Position numbers and translations under genes: made by a program
The notes under the pieces: generated by a model
Seen by the model: the letters and a program-made list of their open reading frames with translations, nothing else
Told to the model about the DNA's origin: nothing
Databases searched by the model: none
DNA from: Caprella mutica
Taxonomy: Eukaryota; Arthropoda; Malacostraca; Amphipoda; Caprellidae
Direction: 5' to 3'
NCBI GenBank assembly: GCA_947561585.1
Contig: CANNZV010000862.1
Coordinates: forward strand, 62,001-126,000
Length of the DNA stretch: 64,000 bases
Shown here: piece by piece, positions 58,829-64,000 of the stretch
How positions within the stretch are numbered: the stretch's first letter is position 1
How the letters are laid out: every line of letters begins with the position of its first letter

Positions 58829-59341
58829 GGTACTGTCAGAGAAAAGAGTCAGTGTGATGATGTACTATCAGGGAAAAGAGTCACTGTGATGATGTACTAT
58901 CAGAGAAAAGAGTCAGTGTGATGATGTACTATCAGGGAAAAGAGTCACTGTGATGATGTACTATCAGAGAAAAGAGTCACTGTGATGATGTACTATCAGA
59001 GAAAAGAGTCACTGTGATGATGTACTATCAGAGAAAAGAGTCACTGTGATGATGTACTATCAGAGAAAAGAGTCAGTGATGATGTACTAACAGAGAAAAG
59101 AGTCACTGTGATGATGTACTATCAGAGAAAAGAGTCACTGTGATGATGTACTATCAGAGAAAAGAGTCAGTGATGATGTACTAACAGAGAAAAGAGTCAC
59201 TGTGATGATGTACTATCAGAGAAAAGAGTCACTGTGATGATGTACTATCAGAGAAAAGAGTCACTGTGATGATGTACTATCAGAGAAACGAGTCACTGTG
59301 ATGATGTACTATCAGAGAAAAGAGTCACTGTGATGATGTAC
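58829..59341. repeat. 32-bp minisatellite, about 16 copies
   Basis: The unit is GATGATGTACTATCAGAGAA with AAGAGTCACTGT. Two shorter units (AGTCAGTGATGATG, TACTAACAG) recur together three units apart, showing block copying. The core matches the array at 10241-10490. Confidence 0.95.
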
Positions 59342-60445
59342 AAGCATTACAATTAGGTTTCTATTTCTACACGTGTAATTAGCAAACTCTTTTTTAAATC
59401 ATTGTACTTCTCTTTGACGGTACCTAACTGTGTGGCACTTTAATCCTACGGCCTAACTAAAGAAAAATAGAAAAAACAGCAGCCAGGAAAGAAAGAAATT
59501 TACCATTTATTTTAAATGTCTAATTAGGATTATTTTTTTCTATTGTTGATATATCATTATAAAGATGTTATGGTAATTAAATACTAAGGTACAAGGAAAT
59601 GTTTCAAATTAAATCATATAGTTTGGGAGGAATGGCACGTGTTTTAAATGGAAAATACAGCCTTTAAAAATATTTATCTATATTTGAGTGAAGGAAGAAA
59701 AAATAATAGAACTTTATCATATATAGAATATGAAATAGAGAATATATGATTCTTGAAAAATTGTTAACAATTTTTTATATATTTATTGAAATATTTTCAC
59801 CCTCTTTTCGAGACGTTACTCTAGCTAATGAACTCTGTTCGAATGTTGTGAATTCGTTTCAGCTTTCAGGATAATTGAAAATATTTCACCTCTTCCTGAA
59901 AGCCTGGAAAAAATATGTATGAATATTTGAAGATCTTTCAAATTGAACTGTTATGCTCAGCGAATGTTATTATGACTAGTGAGATATTAGAGAAAATAGG
60001 TATTTAGAAGATTATAAAGATTTACTACAAGGTACATCTCACTGAGTTAGAACAAACTGTATAAAAGCACTAGGTATTGAGGGATAATTCCTCTGAGTTT
60101 TATGGTCCCACAGCACTCCACATATTGACTGCAATGGCTTCCTCTTCAATCCTCAACACTTTCCAGCAACAACAACAACAACAACAAGAGGATACTTTAT
60201 CAGTATAGAAATGGATTGCTGCATCGCTTCCAAACAGCCATTTCTTCTTCAATCCCAAAAACATTTCTGTAGAACCTTATCAGATGAAGAAAAAATGCTA
60301 AAACCTATTTTTGCATACCAATATTTACTTGTTTAAAATACAAATTTTGTATTTGGAAATTTGAAGAATTTTAAATAAATCAAAATAAATACAATATAAA
60401 TTAAAATTATATAGGAACAATATTTAATTAAGGTACTAGGTAACT
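59342..60445. other. AT-rich spacer with CAA microsatellite
   Basis: CAACAACAACAACAACAAC at about 60168-60187. Otherwise nothing was recognised. Confidence 0.45.
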
Positions 60446-60625
60446 AGGGTAAGTTCCGAGTTATCGAACAGTTCCCCATTTTCGATGATATTAGAGTTAT
60501 TATATATCTATACTATTATAAAAGAAAGAATACAAATTAAACTATATAATAACTTAAATAAAGAATTGAATCATGAATAATATATGGGTTTAATTATACA
60601 ACTGAAATTGTGGAACCCTATTTGT
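60446..60625. mobile_element. Family A arm with possible Helitron 5' end
   Basis: AGGGTAAGTTCCGAGTTATC is a family A end. At 60507, A|TCTATACTATTATAAAAG looks like a Helitron start; no CTAG end with hairpin was found downstream, so this is tentative. Confidence 0.4.
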
Positions 60626-60795
60626 AGTATTTCCTAATTCCGTTTTTATGTGATATTGTACATTTTCTATGTACATTTTGTAATGTATTACAAAATGTAG
60701 TATTTTTAGATATATTTTCAATTTTCCAATTTATAATATAACTCTTTTTAGTTTAAATGTATTAAAGCATAATAATTATCGACATTGATTAAACA

Positions 60796-60869
60796 AGACA
60801 AGAAGGAATTATTCCTGGGATATTCCCCAAACATCCAAGGAGTAAATACTTCTTGCCTGGGACATTATT
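60796..60869. mobile_element. Short family E foldback relative
   Basis: GACAAGAAGGAATTATTCCT and CTTCTTGCCTGGGAC resemble the two ends of 44765-44913. Confidence 0.6.
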
Positions 60870-61157
60870 GAAAATTCAAATGCAATAGTCTTGAGTAACA
60901 TCTACTTCAAATTTTAAATTCATATTCCAAATGTACTGTTACTTAATGACCAGAATACAGAACATATTTTATATATTATAAACATAATGTTGTTTTATTC
61001 TATTATTTATATGAATGCATTGGTTTATTATTCATTATTATATTTTAATAAAGTACTACAGTAATGAAACTCTCTCAAATGAGGCTAATGTCATAGAACA
61101 CTCTGATGTCTTCCCACCACGTAACGTTAACGATAATGAAGCTACTTAACAGAGTAA

Positions 61158-61948
61158 AGAGGGTACAGGGACACTTAGTAAGTATCTCTTGTTACCCACT
61201 GTATCTTAAGAGGGTACAGGGACACTTAGTAAGTATCTCTTGTTATCCACTGTATCTTAAGAGTGTACAGGGACACTTAGTAAGTATCTCTTGTTACCCA
61301 CTGTATCTAAAGAGTGTACAGGGACACTTAGTAAGTATCTCCTGTTATCCACTGTATCTTAAGAGTGTACAGGGACACTTAGTAAGTATCTCTTGTTACC
61401 CACTGTATCTAAAGAGTGTACAGGGACACTTAGTAAGTATCTCTTGTTACCCACTGTATCTTAAGAGAGTACAGGGACACTTAGTAAGTATCTCCTGTTA
61501 TCCACTGTATCTTAAGAGGGTACAGGGACACTTAGTAAGTATCTCCTGTTATCCACTGTATCTTAAGAGGGTACAGGGACACTTAGTAAGTATCTCTTGT
61601 TATCCACTGTATCTTAAGAGTGTACAGGGACACTTAGTAAGTATCTCCTGTTATCCACTGTATCTTAAGAGTGTACAGGGACACTTAGTAAGTATCTCTT
61701 GTTACCCACTGTATCTAAAGAGTGTACAGGGACACTTAGTAAGTATCTCTTGTTACCCACTGTATCTTAAGAGTGTACAGGGACACTTAGTAAGTATCTC
61801 TTGTGACCCACTGTATCTAAAGAGTGTACAGGGACACTTAGTAAGTATCTCTTGTTACCCACTGTATCTAAAGAGTGTACAGGGACACTTAGTAAGTATC
61901 TCTTGTTACCCACTGTATCCAAAGAGTGTACAGGGACACTTTGTATGA
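61158..61948. repeat. 51-bp minisatellite, about 15.5 copies
   Basis: The unit GTACAGGGACACTTAGTAAG is followed by TATCTCTTGTTACCCACTGT and ATCTTAAGAG plus G or T. Small substitutions only; indel-free. The 280-codon plus-strand ORF is a by-product of the 51-bp period. Confidence 0.97.
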
Positions 61949-62344
61949 TAAGTATAAAGTATCTATATTACCTCGCAATGTATTCTGTCAGAGACTATTT
62001 TCAGGTTTCTTCGTTTTCTGCACATCCGCCCACCTTCACGTATCATTGTCCTGCCTAATAGAAATAGAACACTGTTCTGTACAGAAAATACACAAAAGTA
62101 TGTACAGTTTGTCCACAAAGTATGTGTCCACCGCCATTGAGTATAAGCATTATTTATAATTTATTAATTAATCTACCTATCTATGGTATCAATATTTTAT
62201 GCGTATTATCGTGGAATGATTAATATATAGAATCATTAAAATTCAATGTCACTGGATACATTTTTGATGGACACATTGTAAAACTAGATCTATAGAATGC
62301 ATACCTTCGCCGCCACCTTTAAATTACCTTGATCATCAATGAAA

Positions 62345-62640
62345 CTTGAGTTATAAATGACCTTGACCTTAACTTTTTTCCAGTTCTCTCCCAAAATCTA
62401 ATAAACTGGTTACTGGATAGTGTCCATCTTCCCAACAAGTTTCATGCAATATGGTTGAATACTTTATGAGTTATAAATGACCTTGACCCTGACCTTTGAC
62501 CTCTGACCAGATTGCTCTTTAAATTCTACCAGATGGTTTCTGCATTTTGACCAATCGTCCCACCAAATTTCAGGCAATTTGGTTGAATACTTTTTGAGTT
62601 ATGCGAATAACAAGATTATAAGTAAGTAAATGCTGCCTAA
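62345..62640 (+). repeat. AGGTCA-bearing dispersed repeat, two tandem units of about 120 bp
   Basis: TATAAATGACCTTGACC at about 62352 and 62471 begins each unit; each ends with GTTGAATACTTTNTGAGTTA. The second contains ACCTTTGACCTCTGACC. The copy at 9330-9485 is in the opposite orientation. I believe relatives are widespread in invertebrates, but this was not searched. Confidence 0.75.
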
Positions 62641-63080
62641 AATATCACCTTCCGCTTTCTGCAAAGGTAATAGTAATTGTTAAATAGCTCATTATTTTAA
62701 TTGGAACATATCTTTAGGTATTAAATAACAAATAAAATTATACAATAATTGCTATTGCTACAAAGTATATGTTTCACTTCCATTGAGTGTTCAATTAATA
62801 GAATGGGCTTAGGTTTATAGTTAAATGCATACATACAATTTATACATATATATTCATATACAATATATACAATTTAATATATAATTTGTTCATTCTTTAA
62901 AGTTAACACTAAGATTATTTTAATGTTTGTGATGATACTCACATTATTATCAGATTTTCCTTTTAATTTGTGTTTCTTTGCTTTTCCACCAACCTTATGA
63001 GGCGCTGTTGATAGAATGACTGTTTCACCCATTTTGTGACACACGGACAGACTACTGACAGTCCTGGCTTCTTTTATAAA
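62641..63080. other. AT-rich spacer
   Basis: Nothing recognised. Confidence 0.4.
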
Positions 63081-63084
63081 AGAT

Positions 63085-63112
63085 CTAGTGTATTACCCAT
63101 AAAAAATAACAG
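63085..63112 (-). mobile_element. Possible worn Helitron 3' end
   Basis: On the minus strand CCTGTTATTTTTTATGGG, seven bases, then CTAG resembles the Helitron 3' ends at 8345 and 31692. The hairpin is mismatched and the next base is A, so this is weak. Confidence 0.3.
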
Positions 63113-63276
63113 GATTTTTTTCTATAAATGATTTTCGGTTTTCCAATATTTCAGTTTTTCCGAACTTTTCTATAATTTCCGATTTTTTTTTCTGTATTAT
63201 CAAATTTGTCTGACATTGAGTTTAGAGCAACTTTATGCTTTATTTCTTGTTTCTCGGATTTTCTGTTTCTAGTGTA

Positions 63277-63350
63277 TTACTTCATAATGTAGTACTACAT
63301 TATGAAGTAATATATTATGTAGCATTACAGAATGTAGTACATTCTGTAAT
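63277..63350. repeat. Two adjacent near-perfect palindromes
   Basis: TTACTTCATAATGTA mirrors TACATTATGAAGTAA around GTAC (34 bp, perfect). Then ATTACAGAATGTA mirrors TACATTCTGTAAT around one G (27 bp). Confidence 0.85.
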
Positions 63351-63360
63351 ACTACAGTCT

Positions 63361-64000
63361 TTTTCCGTTTATACGTTAGAAGTAGAGCGTAAAGTTCTGG
63401 GATTTTAAAGCGAATCATCCGATAGAACTGCAAAGAATGTTACCGAGTGAGAAAATGGTACTGTTATTAAAGTAATAAAAGATTATCGACATTTTATCAC
63501 AATATGGCCTGTTACAGCAATTATAATTATAACTTATTCCTATCTATTGAATGCAATGGTAACTTATATAAGTTAATACTTGTAATATATAGGTAAGTGA
63601 ATAGATACATTAGGTACTTTTTATTATTTATTATTAAGGTGTTAAAAGATAGGTAATTAATTTAATATGTATTCTAGTCAATTCAATTGACATTTACTTC
63701 TTTCAAGTAGAATATGATCACAATTTTGAACAGCATTAATTATTTGCTAAATGTTCTACCCTAGCAAAATGATCCAAATTACCATTTATCGGTACTGACT
63801 TGAAACCCCAAAGAAATTATACCACTTTTCGCCTCCGTTGGAGCAAATTTCCAAACTTGGAATTAGATCTCATCAAGAGAGTTTTTCAGTGTTTGCTAAA
63901 AGCTACAAAATGTTATGGCCCAACTTGTGGATTCTTCCCAATCTCCGCAATAAAATCCACATGAAAGTTAACTAATAATAATTTTTAGTGTTGTATAATG
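63361..64000. other. Spacer to the window end
   Basis: Nothing recognised. Confidence 0.4.

Noticed and set aside
61106..61948. 280-codon plus-strand ORF
   Set aside because: By-product of the 51-bp minisatellite; it starts in unique DNA only briefly and has no domain.

Overview
The window is AT-rich animal DNA, almost certainly from an arthropod and most likely an insect. It has spliced exons with GT/AG borders, very long introns, a receptor of the arthropod Sidestep family, and dense eukaryotic transposon debris (Tc1, pogo-like, piggyBac-like, Helitron, LTR retrotransposon, MITEs). The species cannot be named from the sequence alone. No rRNA, tRNA, CRISPR array or bacterial operon was seen.

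The one real host gene lies on the minus strand from 32780 down to 5485. Sixteen exons join with consistent phases into an open frame of 829 codons plus a stop. The order is Ig1 (three exons), Ig2 to Ig5 (two exons each), one FN3 domain (two exons), a transmembrane exon, a 32-nt micro-exon and a cytoplasmic last exon. Family signatures identify a Sidestep-type surface receptor, the class that in Drosophila binds Beat proteins during axon guidance. The signal-peptide exon was not found and should lie above 32780, possibly outside the window.

The introns hold most of the other structure. A 902-bp-LTR retrotransposon (13364-22266, minus strand, 5-bp target duplication, PBS and PPT visible) fills the Ig3-Ig4 intron. 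Its LTRs are almost identical, yet its 7.1-kb interior has no gag-pol, so it looks like a recent LARD-type non-autonomous element. A family of about 200-bp near-perfect palindromes centred on GGTATCCATGATACC occurs roughly twenty times, many copies close to splice sites. Some copies carry nested insertions: a Helitron with an exact A|T empty site, a piggyBac-like element at TTAA, and a foldback element.

From 32.8 to 64 kb there is no convincing gene. The DNA is AT-rich spacer or first intron carrying minisatellites with periods of 15 to 71 bp, including a 4.8-kb array of 38/39-bp units with kilobase-scale internal duplication, plus inverted-repeat elements and a broken Tc1 transposase. The ORFs of 60 to 470 codons over the minisatellites are by-products of periods divisible by three and are not called as genes.

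The most rewarding leads are: a minisatellite that seems to derive from the Ig4 exon 3' splice site and was then split by the LTR element; a possible alternative last exon that would give a soluble receptor; the shared palindromic core inside MITEs with unrelated ends; and the exact 60-bp hairpin array in intron 1 of the visible gene.
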